This document shows positions 16,929 through 23,021 of a DNA stretch of 29,478 bases, piece after piece. Source of the stretch: a virus. The notes beneath the pieces are model-generated. The model made no database searches and was not told the DNA's origin. It was given only the letters and a program-made list of their open reading frames with translations. The stretch spans positions 1 through 29,478 of the IMG/VR virus record IMGVR_UViG_3300022221_000019. One strand, written 5' to 3'. Numbering within the stretch: position 1 is the stretch's first letter; every line of letters begins with the position of its first letter. The translations under genes and the position numbers were made by a program.

Positions 16929-17163
16929 TAGCCTGCTTTTCTTCTTTCTTAGCTAGTTTAGCGTTCATCTTGGCGTTTTCTCTATTGGCTTGGATATTTG
17001 CTTTAACTTTAGTTCTTGAAACTTTACGCACAGATTGTTCAGCTTCAATTTCTTCTTTTAGTTTTTCTGCTTTTTTACCCTGCTTAATGGCTTTTTGTTC
17101 TAGCTTTTCAGGAAAAGTTTTCCAACTACCATTTGGTAATAGCACTCTATTGTTTGCTTTCAT
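16903..17163 (-). CDS. Small Lys-rich protein between terS and terL
   Basis: An 86-residue, strongly basic, probably coiled-coil protein (long Lys/Glu/Ala helix from residue ~15 to the end, with EKLEQKAIKQGKKAEKLKEE). I prefer the ATG at 17163, which has AAGGAG 7 nt upstream, over the one at 17169, which would leave only 1 nt. It overlaps terS by 17 nt and terL by 26 nt and fills what would otherwise be an unexplained 218-bp gap, which supports it as a real gene. No family is recognised; a packaging accessory role is inferred from location only. Confidence 0.6.
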   Translation of the reverse strand: MKANNRVLLPNGSWKTFPEKLEQKAIKQGKKAEKLKEEIEAEQSVRKVSRTKVKANIQANRENAKMNAKLAKKEEKQANEERLSGN

Positions 17164-17836
17164 CTTCATCTCCTTGATTCATTTCTTCCACAATTTTTTT
17201 GACCTGTGGATCAGTCTCAATAAAATTAGTATCTCGCACTATTCCTGTGTTGACAACTATTTGCACCGCACCTGCTTGGGCGCTATTGTTATCCTTCTTG
17301 TTACCAAATGTTTCACCATCATTTACGCCCGCTCCCCACTTCATTGTATCGATTTTAAGCTTCAGTGCAGCAAGTTCATCCTTGGATAAATTCTCTACAT
17401 CTTCAACCTGATCCATAATCTCATCATATAAACACTCAGCTCGCGCCCTACGCGCTTCATTTATTGCCATGGCAAATGATTCATTCTCTCTCATCCAACG
17501 GCGTACAATCGAATATGATGGATAACCAGGACGCTTACATATTTTAGTTATTCCTTCGCCGCCTGCTACATGATCGCAAATAATATCCGCAACTACTTTG
17601 TTGAATTTAACCTTTGAAGGTTTGTAACTTTCAATATTCATTCCAGTAGGCACCAAAACTTCTTGACCTTCATGCATCACCTTGGTAAAGCCTTCGCGTC
17701 TACCAAGTTCCATCTCAGGTGTGACCACATTCTCAACTTGAATAACGCGACCACTCACAGCGTCAACTGTTTCCATCAACCCATCTTTGTTAATGTGTGT
17801 GAAAAAGTCTTTTGAATTAGGTAAAATATCTGACAT
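17147..17836 (-). CDS. terS: Terminase small subunit (DNA recognition)
   Basis: A 229-residue protein. Residues ~85-150 hold the small-terminase helix-turn-helix pattern: ICDHVAGGEGITKICKRPGY, then PSYSIVRRWMRENESFAMAI and NEARRARAECLYDEIMDQV, the last being the family's typical E-A-R-x-x-R-A-E-x-x-x-D-E helix. It binds the packaging site and controls terL. It begins the late cluster. The ATG at 17836 has no Shine-Dalgarno sequence; the next in-frame ATG (codon 21) has only a weak one. A TACAAT box ends 11 nt before the ATG, so the mRNA may have almost no leader. Confidence 0.88.
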   Translation of the reverse strand: MSDILPNSKDFFTHINKDGLMETVDAVSGRVIQVENVVTPEMELGRREGFTKVMHEGQEVLVPTGMNIESYKPSKVKFNKVVADIICDHVAGGEGITKICKRPGYPSYSIVRRWMRENESFAMAINEARRARAECLYDEIMDQVEDVENLSKDELAALKLKIDTMKWGAGVNDGETFGNKKDNNSAQAGAVQIVVNTGIVRDTNFIETDPQVKKIVEEMNQGDEDESKQ

Positions 17837-17840
17837 ATTT

Positions 17841-17868
17841 ACATATTGTAATATGTAATGTAGAAAGT
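17841..17868 (-). promoter_or_regulatory. Possible terS promoter and operator-like palindrome
   Basis: ACATATT-GT-AATATGT (17841-17856) is a perfect inverted repeat directly upstream of terS. On the minus strand it contains TACAAT, with TTTAC at about the right distance upstream as a weak -35. A repressor bound to the palindrome would cover the -10. Promoter strength is uncertain because the spacing is short (15-16 nt). Confidence 0.4.
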
Positions 17869-17905
17869 AAAGCCCGCTGCGTGAAATGGGAGTTCACAGC
17901 GGGCT
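17863..17905 (-). terminator. Terminator after the serine recombinase gene
   Basis: On the minus strand AGCCCGCTGTGAA pairs with TTCACGCAGCGGGCT with a 2-nt bulge, followed by TTTACTTTCT. It lies about 90 nt past the recombinase stop and separates that transcript from the late cluster. Confidence 0.75.
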
Positions 17906-17993
17906 ATTGGCTAAAGAGGTCACAACATCCGTGTCGTTAATTATATTGTATTAATATAAATTTTGTTTGTCTAATTTCTACTCTTCATAGTTT

Positions 17994-18632
17994 TTAGAAT
18001 TTGGGTTCAGGGATTGGTCTATTCTTTGATTTTTTAATTACCTTAGCTATTAAAGACTTGGAACAACCTATCTGTGCCGCAATTTGATCATATGTGTGGT
18101 TTTTATGGTGCAATGCCAGGATAGCTTTATGTTCATATTTCTTCTTTGGACCTATTTTAACACCATTTGCTTTAGCGTTTGCTAAACCATCTTTAACTCT
18201 ATCGGCTATAAGTTCGCGCTCAAATTCACCAATTGCTCCCATGATGTTAAGCATTAATCTTCCTTCTTTGGTGGTGGTGTTAATATTTTCTTTTACGGAT
18301 ACCATGTTGACCCCTATACGTCTAAAGTGATCTGTGAAGGATATTAAATGCTTTAGTGATCTAGCTATTCTGGAAAATGAATATGTCACCACAGTAGGCA
18401 TTGCACCGGTTCCAGGGTGCCTTAATGTTTCTATGGCATCCATCATCTCGCCTAGTCCTTTTCGATTTTCCTTGGCACCAGAAACTCCTTCATCCTCGTA
18501 ATATACGAACCTACTGTTTTCGTCGGTGTGTCCAAGATTTTCTAAGTGCTGTAAGATTGCGTGTGTTTGAGTTTCAATCCCATTGGATTGGTTTTTTGTT
18601 GAAGTTCTTAGGTAAATAAAAAATGTTTTCAT
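17994..18632 (-). CDS. Small serine recombinase (resolvase/invertase family)
   Basis: A 212-residue protein of resolvase/invertase size. The catalytic N-terminal domain has YLRTSTKNQ (7-15) with nucleophile Ser 11, an acidic YYEDEGVSGAKENRKGL segment (44-60), and SFSRIARS (85-92) with the family's catalytic arginines. The long E helix (FERELIADRVKDGLANAK, 137-154) and a C-terminal helix-turn-helix (HTYDQIAAQIGCSKSLIAKV, 179-198) follow. It cuts and exchanges DNA at short crossover sites. It has its own promoter, AAGGAG ribosome site and terminator. The lack of a large C-terminal domain argues against a phage large serine integrase. It may resolve multimers, invert a segment, or act in lysogeny; nearby inverted repeats are candidate sites. 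Confidence 0.92.
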   Translation of the reverse strand: MKTFFIYLRTSTKNQSNGIETQTHAILQHLENLGHTDENSRFVYYEDEGVSGAKENRKGLGEMMDAIETLRHPGTGAMPTVVTYSFSRIARSLKHLISFTDHFRRIGVNMVSVKENINTTTKEGRLMLNIMGAIGEFERELIADRVKDGLANAKANGVKIGPKKKYEHKAILALHHKNHTYDQIAAQIGCSKSLIAKVIKKSKNRPIPEPKF

Positions 18633-18690
18633 TAATTATAGTCTCCTTATAAGACACGATGTACAACGAGGTGTAGGTGAACTTAAATTT

Positions 18691-18700
18691 TCTTAGTGTA
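18691..18700 (-). promoter_or_regulatory. TACACTAAGA motif, recombinase copy
   Basis: The 10-mer TACACTAAGA (minus strand) lies just downstream of the TATAAT box of the recombinase promoter, over the expected transcription start. Exact copies precede the tail-fibre and primase genes. Confidence 0.55.
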
Positions 18701-18701
18701 A

Positions 18702-18728
18702 ATTATAGCTAAAAAGTAAAATAGTCAA
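18702..18728 (-). promoter_or_regulatory. Sigma-70-type promoter of the recombinase gene
   Basis: On the minus strand TTGACT (18728-18723) and a perfect TATAAT (18707-18702) are separated by 15 nt, a little short. The predicted start near 18695 gives a leader of about 60 nt. Confidence 0.65.
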
Positions 18729-18870
18729 CTAATATTTTGTAAAAATGCATACTGGATATAGTGGTGATAGGTAAGATTTCAACAAGACGCGCGCTTTGGG
18801 GTACACCCATGTTATATGTGCTTATAACTCGAAAACTCAACGGTTTTCCAAGTACTTAGGTGCCTTGTCT

Positions 18871-18888
18871 ACTATTCTATAGAATAGT
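18871..18888. repeat. Perfect 18-bp palindrome
   Basis: ACTATTCTATAGAATAGT is its own reverse complement. It lies about 240 bp upstream of the recombinase start and could be a half-site pair for a dimeric recombinase or repressor. Confidence 0.7.
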
Positions 18889-18942
18889 GAACACTGTAAG
18901 TTATTGATAATACATAGCACCAATATAACGTCGATCACGTGC

Positions 18943-18966
18943 GTAGGGACAACAAGCTGTCCCTAC
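18943..18966. repeat. Strong inverted repeat (9-bp stem, 6-nt loop)
   Basis: GTAGGGACA and TGTCCCTAC are perfectly complementary around ACAAGC. No T-tract follows on either strand, so it is not a standard terminator; it may be a protein site or RNA structure. Confidence 0.65.
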
Positions 18967-18994
18967 CATATTATATGTAGTGGTGTTGGAATTG

Positions 18995-19388
18995 TGCAGT
19001 GCGGGTAACAGTTTAGAAATAGCAACCGCTACCTCAAAAATGGGCATTTAAGTGTTTAATATTGTTGAGTAATACAGCGCGCCTTATGCACTGCGGGTAG
19101 CAGGTAGCAGGTAGTTCCCAACACTTTTCTATATTTTATTTTTAGGTATACTGTTTGATATACCTAACACTTGTTTTATATATAGTACAACTATAGCACT
19201 ATCCCAATATCTTCTTTTTAATAATAACATTAGATTAATTATTTGTTACCATGTTACTACTAAGTAGGGTGTTCTCTGGAATTCCACAAACTTGACGCAC
19301 CAAAAACAGGTGTTACCTAACTGCTACCTAATTTACAACACAAACTATTGGAATCATTGCATTTCGACGTTTTATAACCGCTACCACT
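18995..19388. repeat. Scattered GCTACC / GGTAGC iteron-like motifs
   Basis: AACCGCTACC (19024-19033), AACTGCTACC (19319-19328) and AACCGCTACC (19377-19386) lie on the plus strand; CTGCGGGTAGCAGGTAGCAG (19091-19110) holds inverse tandem copies; TGCAGTGCGGGTAACAG (18995-19011) and TGCACTGCGGGTAGCAG (19087-19103) match at 15 of 17 positions. The last plus copy overlaps the -35 of the accessory promoter. Confidence 0.6.
19142..19167. repeat. TTAGGTATA inverted repeat
   Basis: TTAGGTATA (19142-19150) and TATACCTAA (19159-19167) are perfectly inverted around an 8-bp spacer. There is no T-tract, so an operator or recombinase site is more likely than a terminator. Confidence 0.6.
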
Positions 19389-19416
19389 TGACAAATAGCG
19401 TAAAACCGTCGATAAT
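19388..19416 (+). promoter_or_regulatory. Sigma-70-type promoter of the accessory operon
   Basis: Consensus TTGACA (19388-19393), 17-nt spacer and GATAAT (19411-19416). The predicted start near 19423 gives an ~80-nt leader with a TGCACC/GGTGCA inverted repeat (19445-19450, 19472-19477). A GCTACC motif abuts the -35 box, a possible operator. Confidence 0.75.
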
Positions 19417-19478
19417 ACCAATATCAAGATGTAAGATTCTTGGTTGCACCGGATCAAACGCTTATAAACGTGGTGCAT

Positions 19479-19495
19479 AAACAACTAACCAAAGG
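19479..19495 (+). repeat. 17-bp leader repeat, copy 1
   Basis: AAACAACTAACCAAAGG is repeated exactly at 20703-20719. In both places AAAGG is the ribosome site and lies 8 nt before an ATG. Confidence 0.8.
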
Positions 19496-19503
19496 GTATT
19501 TTT

Positions 19504-19635
19504 ATGAAAACGACAATGATTATTTTCACTTCATTCATTTTATTAAGTAATTTACTCGCAGCAACAACGCAACAAAGCAGTAAAAAGAGAAACATTAAGA
19601 TTGGTAAAACAATATTCAAACTAGCAAAAAGGTAA
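19504..19635 (+). CDS. 43-residue secreted or membrane-anchored basic peptide
   Basis: The sequence has a Lys-containing start, a hydrophobic core (MIIFTSFILLSNLLAA, residues 5-20) and a mature part rich in Lys/Arg (SSKKRNIKIGKTIFKLAKR). This is the layout of a signal peptide with cleavage near Ala 20, giving a small cationic peptide of ~23 residues, or of a one-span membrane peptide. AAAGG 8 nt before the ATG lies in a 17-bp leader repeated in front of the gene at 20728. It is first in the accessory operon, right behind a strong promoter and before the ArdC-like gene. No family is recognised; an envelope-acting or early host-takeover peptide is only a guess. Confidence 0.6.
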   Translation: MKTTMIIFTSFILLSNLLAATTQQSSKKRNIKIGKTIFKLAKR

Positions 19636-19687
19636 ACGCGCGGGATCAACAAAGCAGCGCACAACAACTTAAACAAAGAGGTAAAAA

Positions 19688-20620
19688 ATGACTAAGAAAA
19701 AAACAAGAACTAAAGTAATTGGAAAAAAGCCCAACTCTTATGAGAAAGTAACCGACGCAATAGTTGAATCATTACAGCTAGGTGATATCCCTTGGAATAG
19801 CCCATACATTAGACGCTATCCGCAAAACTTCACTAAAGGAAACATTTATCGTGGCATAAACTATTTTCTACTTGGCATGGACGACGCGCTTTATCAATCC
19901 TATGCAACTTTCAACCAAATTAAAAACAATGGTGGAAAAGTAAATAAAGGCGCAAAATCTCGGTTGGTGTATTTCTTCAAAATGTTAGAAATTGAGACTA
20001 AGCAAAAACTTAAAAGTACAGGCGAAACAATTAAAAAAGATATTCCGTTCCTTAGAACTTATAACGTCTTTAAACTTGAAGATACTAACCTCGATCCGTC
20101 TTTATTCATTGAAATTGGTGACGCTGCTAATGAAGACAAAAAAGAAGTACACCAAAAAATTGATATTGCATTAGAGCTATTTTTCACTAACACCACACTA
20201 ACTCAAAAACTTGGTGGCAAGTGTGGTACATACTCACCAATGAGTGATTGTGTTAGAATTCCAGACACAACAAATTATAAAAACTTGGATTCGCGCTATT
20301 CAACTATTTTCCATGAGCTAGTGCATGCTACTGGGCATGAGTCAAGGCTTAACCGTGATCTTAAAGGCTTTGACATTGACAAGCATTCATATAGCCTTGA
20401 GGAACTTGTAGCGGAAATGGGCGCGGCTATTCTATGCACTCATTTTGGGATTGCAAGTGAAAAGCTTATTGAAAATAAAAAAGCATACTGTCAATCGTGG
20501 GCAAAATATCTAAATAGCGATACTAAGCTTGCTTATAAAGCAGCAAGTAAAGCGCAAAAAGCGGTTGACTTTATTTTGGAAAGAATGAATGAACTTGAAA
20601 CAACTAAAAAGGCGGCATAA
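19688..20620 (+). CDS. ardC: ArdC-type anti-restriction protein (ssDNA-binding plus zincin domain)
   Basis: A 310-residue protein; AGAGG lies 7 nt upstream of the ATG. Residues ~15-145 form the ArdC N-terminal ssDNA-binding domain: YEKVTDAIVESLQLGDIPWN, a GNIYRGINYFLL segment, YATFNQIKNNGGKVNKGAK and YNVFKLE. Residues ~190-300 are the metallopeptidase domain with FHELVHATGHESRL (208-221), whose zinc ligands are His 209 and His 213 with catalytic Glu 210, and the EELVAEMGAAIL helix (238-249) that supplies the third ligand. Such proteins occur on conjugative plasmids and phages and protect entering DNA from restriction; ArdC of plasmid pSa is the model. Expression as an early gene from the nearby promoter fits. 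Length matches the family. Confidence 0.9.
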   Translation: MTKKKTRTKVIGKKPNSYEKVTDAIVESLQLGDIPWNSPYIRRYPQNFTKGNIYRGINYFLLGMDDALYQSYATFNQIKNNGGKVNKGAKSRLVYFFKMLEIETKQKLKSTGETIKKDIPFLRTYNVFKLEDTNLDPSLFIEIGDAANEDKKEVHQKIDIALELFFTNTTLTQKLGGKCGTYSPMSDCVRIPDTTNYKNLDSRYSTIFHELVHATGHESRLNRDLKGFDIDKHSYSLEELVAEMGAAILCTHFGIASEKLIENKKAYCQSWAKYLNSDTKLAYKAASKAQKAVDFILERMNELETTKKAA

Positions 20621-20622
20621 AA

Positions 20623-20694
20623 ATGAGCATTGCAATTACAATTATCACAACAATAACTCTTATTATGAACTACGTTACCATAGCGGTAGCGTAG
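20623..20694 (+). CDS. Possible 23-residue hydrophobic peptide
   Basis: The ATG follows the ArdC-like stop by 2 nt and is preceded by a GGCGG element about 8 nt away. The predicted peptide (ITIITTITLIMNYVTIAVA core) is almost wholly hydrophobic and could span a membrane. Its length is at the limit of what can be judged; support is tight spacing and composition only. The end of the frame carries a GCGGTAGCG motif like those upstream of the operon. Confidence 0.35.
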   Translation: MSIAITIITTITLIMNYVTIAVA

Positions 20695-20702
20695 TTACAC
20701 CA

Positions 20703-20719
20703 AAACAACTAACCAAAGG
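20703..20719 (+). repeat. 17-bp leader repeat, copy 2
   Basis: Exact copy of the segment at 19479-19495, again ending in the AAAGG ribosome site 8 nt before the ATG at 20728. Confidence 0.8.
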
Positions 20720-20727
20720 ATAATATC

Positions 20728-21051
20728 ATGGACACAACAAAAAGAGTTACAAAACTCGCAAAAAATATGGCACTACTTGCAATCGAAAAGAAAACTTTAA
20801 GGCTTGAAATTATGGACCTCAAACGAAAAAAGAACGGTGATTTTTACGTTAAGGATTATGCATTTGTTACCACCGCGCGCGCTCGAATCAATGAACTTAA
20901 GCTAAGAATTAGTGAGTACAATCGATTGTATTGGTCAAAAAGACGCGCGCACAAACACCATGAATTTGGATTTGGTCCTGAAACTTTTCAAACATGGATC
21001 AAAGCCTATAAGTTAACTTTTCGGTATTTTGATAATAACAAGGGGGTATAA
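20728..21051 (+). CDS. Accessory operon protein of unknown function, basic
   Basis: A 107-residue basic protein. Residues 1-75 form a Lys/Arg/Leu-rich predicted coiled coil (MALLAIEKKTLRLEIMDLKR and ARARINELKLRISEYNRLYW), then RRAHKHHEFGFGPETFQTWI leads to an aromatic-rich end. No family is recognised. The ribosome site lies in the repeated 17-bp leader. It sits between the ArdC-like gene and two further small genes, so an early DNA-binding or anti-defence role is possible but untested. Confidence 0.6.
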   Translation: MDTTKRVTKLAKNMALLAIEKKTLRLEIMDLKRKKNGDFYVKDYAFVTTARARINELKLRISEYNRLYWSKRRAHKHHEFGFGPETFQTWIKAYKLTFRYFDNNKGV

Positions 21052-21052
21052 A

Positions 21053-21343
21053 ATGAAAGTATTAATAGAATCAATTGTAGCGTTTCAAAGCGTTGAAGAT
21101 TTTGAAATTGAAAGTGATTTAATTTATGAGAATTTAAGCGATGATCAGTTAGTTGAATATCTACAACAATGGGAATTTCCTGGCGAAGCTGATCAAAATT
21201 GGTATGCCGTTGATGATGTAAACACCAATTTTTTAGGTTATGAATATAAAAAAGACAATGAAACATATTTACTCAATAGATACGAAAATAGCCTAGTTAT
21301 TGGCTTAGCTCGAATCGTAGGTTATGACAAGGGGGAACAATGA
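21053..21343 (+). CDS. Small acidic accessory protein
   Basis: A 96-residue acidic protein. The ATG at 21053 has AGGGGG 6 nt upstream; an upstream in-frame ATG at 21029 lies inside the previous gene and lacks a ribosome site. The sequence starts with a beta-strand like MKVLIESIVAFQSVEDFEIE, then LSDDQLVEYLQQWEFPGEAD, and an aromatic middle. The stop overlaps the next start (ATGA). Acidic small early proteins of phages often mimic DNA or bind host proteins, but no family is recognised here. Confidence 0.6.
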   Translation: MKVLIESIVAFQSVEDFEIESDLIYENLSDDQLVEYLQQWEFPGEADQNWYAVDDVNTNFLGYEYKKDNETYLLNRYENSLVIGLARIVGYDKGEQ

Positions 21344-21708
21344 AACACAACTTAAACAAAAAAGAACTATTGGAAAAATTAGAAGTAAACACGCTTAAGC
21401 ATCACGATACAATCCAAAAAATAAGGGACGCGATAAAGGAAAATGATAGAACACCAAAAAAGATTGTAAAACCATTACTAAGCACCTTGGACTATCACAA
21501 TGAAATGCATGATACATTAATACGTGAGTTATTGGATTATATGCTTAATGAACTTCACAAAGCACAAAGCAAAAATGATTTAATTAAAAAGAAGTATTTG
21601 GCATATGTTAGTGGTGATATACATATCACTGATCTATTAAAATACGTTGAAGCATTTAGCACAACGGCAAAAGACTTGAAACAACTTAACAACAAAGAGG
21701 CGGTGTAA
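21340..21708 (+). CDS. Helical accessory protein of unknown function
   Basis: A 122-residue Lys/Leu/Asp-rich protein, predicted almost all helix (a long first helix to residue ~35, a second with DYHNEMHDTLIRELLDYMLN, and a third with ITDLLKYVEAFSTTAKDLKQ). It starts in an ATGA overlap with the previous gene and has GGGGG upstream, so the pair is translationally coupled. No motif or family is recognised. Confidence 0.6.
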   Translation: MKHNLNKKELLEKLEVNTLKHHDTIQKIRDAIKENDRTPKKIVKPLLSTLDYHNEMHDTLIRELLDYMLNELHKAQSKNDLIKKKYLAYVSGDIHITDLLKYVEAFSTTAKDLKQLNNKEAV

Positions 21709-21709
21709 A

Positions 21710-21868
21710 ATGAAAGAATTCAAAACAATATGGAGTGATGGTTATATTTCAATAATTATCAATAAAGATAATAAATGGTTTCTAATTGGTAACATCAAAA
21801 AATTTGATTCATTAGAGGCATTAGAAAAGCATTATAAAGGTGAAATAAAAAGCATAAAACAATATTAA
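21710..21868 (+). CDS. 52-residue accessory protein of unknown function
   Basis: A 52-residue protein starting 1 nt after the previous stop, with AGAGGCGG upstream. It has aromatic beta-strand segments (KTIWSDGYISIIINKDNKWF) and a basic helix at the end (LEALEKHYKGEIKSIKQY). The pattern resembles small phage proteins with an immunoglobulin-like or beta-hairpin-helix fold, but I name no family. It ends the accessory operon before the terminator at 21899. Confidence 0.6.
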   Translation: MKEFKTIWSDGYISIIINKDNKWFLIGNIKKFDSLEALEKHYKGEIKSIKQY

Positions 21869-21898
21869 TTTTACACTTCACATTTTAAAGCCTACAAT

Positions 21899-21923
21899 AG
21901 CCCCTATAAACAGGGGCTTTTTT
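21899..21923 (+). terminator. Rho-independent terminator overlapping the endolysin ribosome site
   Basis: AGCCCCT-ATAAAC-AGGGGCT followed by six T residues; the stem ends 30 nt after the accessory operon. The 3' arm AGGGG is also the Shine-Dalgarno sequence of the gene that starts at 21924, immediately after the T-tract. Confidence 0.9.
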
Positions 21924-22316
21924 ATGCTTAATAACACTATCCTAACTTTCCACAAAGCATTAGTGTTACAATTATCTCAAAACTTGGAACTTAGTGAGAT
22001 AAAATGCAAGTGCAAAAGAACAGATTGCATTGTAACACACCTTGACTTTAGAATAATAGACGCATTCGAGAGACTACGCGCATCATGCGGTCATAAACCA
22101 ATAATTATAACTTCAGCATATAGATGCGACACGCACAACAAACATGTAGGCGGCTTGGTATTATCGCGCCATAGATTCGGCGCAGCTCTGGATATGTTAC
22201 CACCAAAGGGCATGAAGCTTGCTGAATTCCATCACCGTTGCTCTAAAATCTTCGACGTAGCGATTCTATACCCCGAAGATGGATTTGTGCATGTACACTT
22301 CAACCCCATAGCTTAG
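21924..22316 (+). CDS. M15-type peptidoglycan peptidase, likely endolysin
   Basis: A 130-residue protein of the Peptidase M15_3 type. It has the short Cys-containing N-terminal piece (CKCKRTDC, 28-35), the SAYRC motif (64-68), SRHRFGAALDM (81-91) with His 83 and Asp 90 as zinc ligands, and GFVHVHFNP (120-128) with His 125 as third ligand. Such enzymes cut peptide stems of peptidoglycan and serve many phages as endolysins. No signal peptide is visible, so release would need a holin; none is clear in the window. The ATG follows a terminator hairpin directly and its ribosome site lies in the stem, so expression probably depends on readthrough and stem opening. Confidence 0.85.
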   Translation: MLNNTILTFHKALVLQLSQNLELSEIKCKCKRTDCIVTHLDFRIIDAFERLRASCGHKPIIITSAYRCDTHNKHVGGLVLSRHRFGAALDMLPPKGMKLAEFHHRCSKIFDVAILYPEDGFVHVHFNPIA

Positions 22317-22413
22317 AATCGATCCTAAGGCCTCTCAAGGCTATGTTTCAAAACGACGAAAAATCAGGTACTTAAAACGACGTTTTTACGAAAGGACAAC
22401 AAGCGTTTGGACG
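22317..22413. other. Convergent intergenic region with weak hairpins
   Basis: Between the endolysin (plus) and the protease (minus). It contains two AAAACGACG copies, the near-palindrome AAAACGACGTTTT and a small AGCGT-TTGG-ACGCT stem. No strong bidirectional terminator is seen. Confidence 0.45.
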
Positions 22414-22758
22414 CTATGTTTCGGATTGGGAAATTTCGGGATCACCAAAGTCTTTGTACTGCTTTTTAAGATAAAAGGTAAATGCTTCATGAAATAATTT
22501 AGCAAACATTTCTACCACGATTTCTTCAATATCCAGGGTAAAACCTGGCATTTGACGCAAACCGCACCGGCAACACAGTGCATGTCCCATCTCATGAAGC
22601 AGGGTTTCTTTGAATAATTCAGGCATTTTCTTTGAACATATGGACGAGTTTATGATGATTTTATCACCGCTAAACTCACCACATATACCTTCATCAAGTG
22701 AAGCATGGAATACAGGATATAATTTACCTAGAACTGGTAGATACATTAATAATTTCAT
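22414..22758 (-). CDS. HExxH metallopeptidase-like protein
   Basis: A 114-residue protein with TLLHEMGHALCCRCG (52-66): His 55, Glu 56 and His 59 give the HExxH zincin motif, and the downstream DIEEIVVEMFAKLF helix (76-89) can supply the third acidic ligand, as in IrrE/ImmA-type or SprT-like proteins. Four Cys lie around the motif (26, 41, 62-65). AGGAG lies 6-7 nt upstream, and the ATG overlaps the stop of a small secreted peptide gene (ATGA). No helix-turn-helix is fused. The substrate is unknown: repressor cleavage, as by ImmA, or a phage protein-processing role are both possible. Confidence 0.75.
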   Translation of the reverse strand: MKLLMYLPVLGKLYPVFHASLDEGICGEFSGDKIIINSSICSKKMPELFKETLLHEMGHALCCRCGLRQMPGFTLDIEEIVVEMFAKLFHEAFTFYLKKQYKDFGDPEISQSET

Positions 22759-22931
22759 TCAGCATCCTCCACATCATAGCAATCGCAGCTCCTTGGGCGC
22801 GTTAAATCGTAGACAACTATCTCATTTGGTGTGTGGAATATATCTAAATCTTCGTAGAGATCATAAACTACCTCTAATGAAGTGGCGGGCAGGGAAACAG
22901 TAATTAAGAATGTTACGATCACTTTCTTCAT
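22755..22931 (-). CDS. 58-residue secreted acidic peptide coupled to the metallopeptidase
   Basis: The peptide has a signal sequence (MKKVIVTFLITVSLPATS, likely cut near residue 18) and an acidic mature part of ~40 residues with VVYDLYEDLDIF and a CDC pair (49-51). The stop overlaps the start of the HExxH protein. The ribosome site is poor; TGTTACAAT, an extended -10 type box, ends only 5-9 nt before candidate ATGs at 22935 and 22931, so the mRNA may be nearly leaderless. No family is recognised; a periplasmic partner or substrate of the protease is a guess. Confidence 0.55.
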   Translation of the reverse strand: MKKVIVTFLITVSLPATSLEVVYDLYEDLDIFHTPNEIVVYDLTRPRSCDCYDVEDAE

Positions 22932-22989
22932 ACATAAATTGTAACAAAAATGTGATAAAGCTCATAAGAATTTTAATTTGAGTGATTTA

Positions 22990-23003
22990 GTTTTTTAAAA
23001 AAC
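22990..23003. repeat. GTTTTTTAAAAAAC palindrome
   Basis: A perfect 14-bp palindrome in the gap between the 58- and 53-residue genes. It may be a weak two-way terminator or a bent-DNA site. Confidence 0.4.
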
Positions 23004-23021
23004 CATCCATGGCAGGGGGAA

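Larger units (their letters stand above)
18633..19503. other. About 870 bp without a convincing gene; repeat-rich control region
   Basis: No reading frame here looks like a gene. The stretch holds the recombinase promoter at its left end, a GAAAAC/GTTTTC inverted repeat near 18830, an 18-bp palindrome (18871-18888), a 9-bp stem (18943-18966), a second 9-bp inverted repeat (19142-19167), several GCTACC/GGTAGC motifs (18995-19388) and a plus-strand promoter (19388-19416). It separates leftward from rightward genes, so it is a candidate for replication origin, recombination site or a two-way switch. Confidence 0.6.

Noticed and set aside
16859-17389. 176-codon open frame on the plus strand
   Set aside because: It is antisense to terL, the Lys-rich gene and terS, and its Phe/Leu/Ser-rich content mirrors their Lys/Glu codons.
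19257-19267. CTACTAAGTAG palindrome as a further RHH operator
   Set aside because: Its spacing differs from ACTAC-N6-GTAGT, and it does not lie at a promoter.
19292-19676. A 62-codon plus frame and a 63-codon minus frame in the control region
   Set aside because: Neither has a ribosome site or protein-like composition; the second is antisense to the signal-peptide gene.
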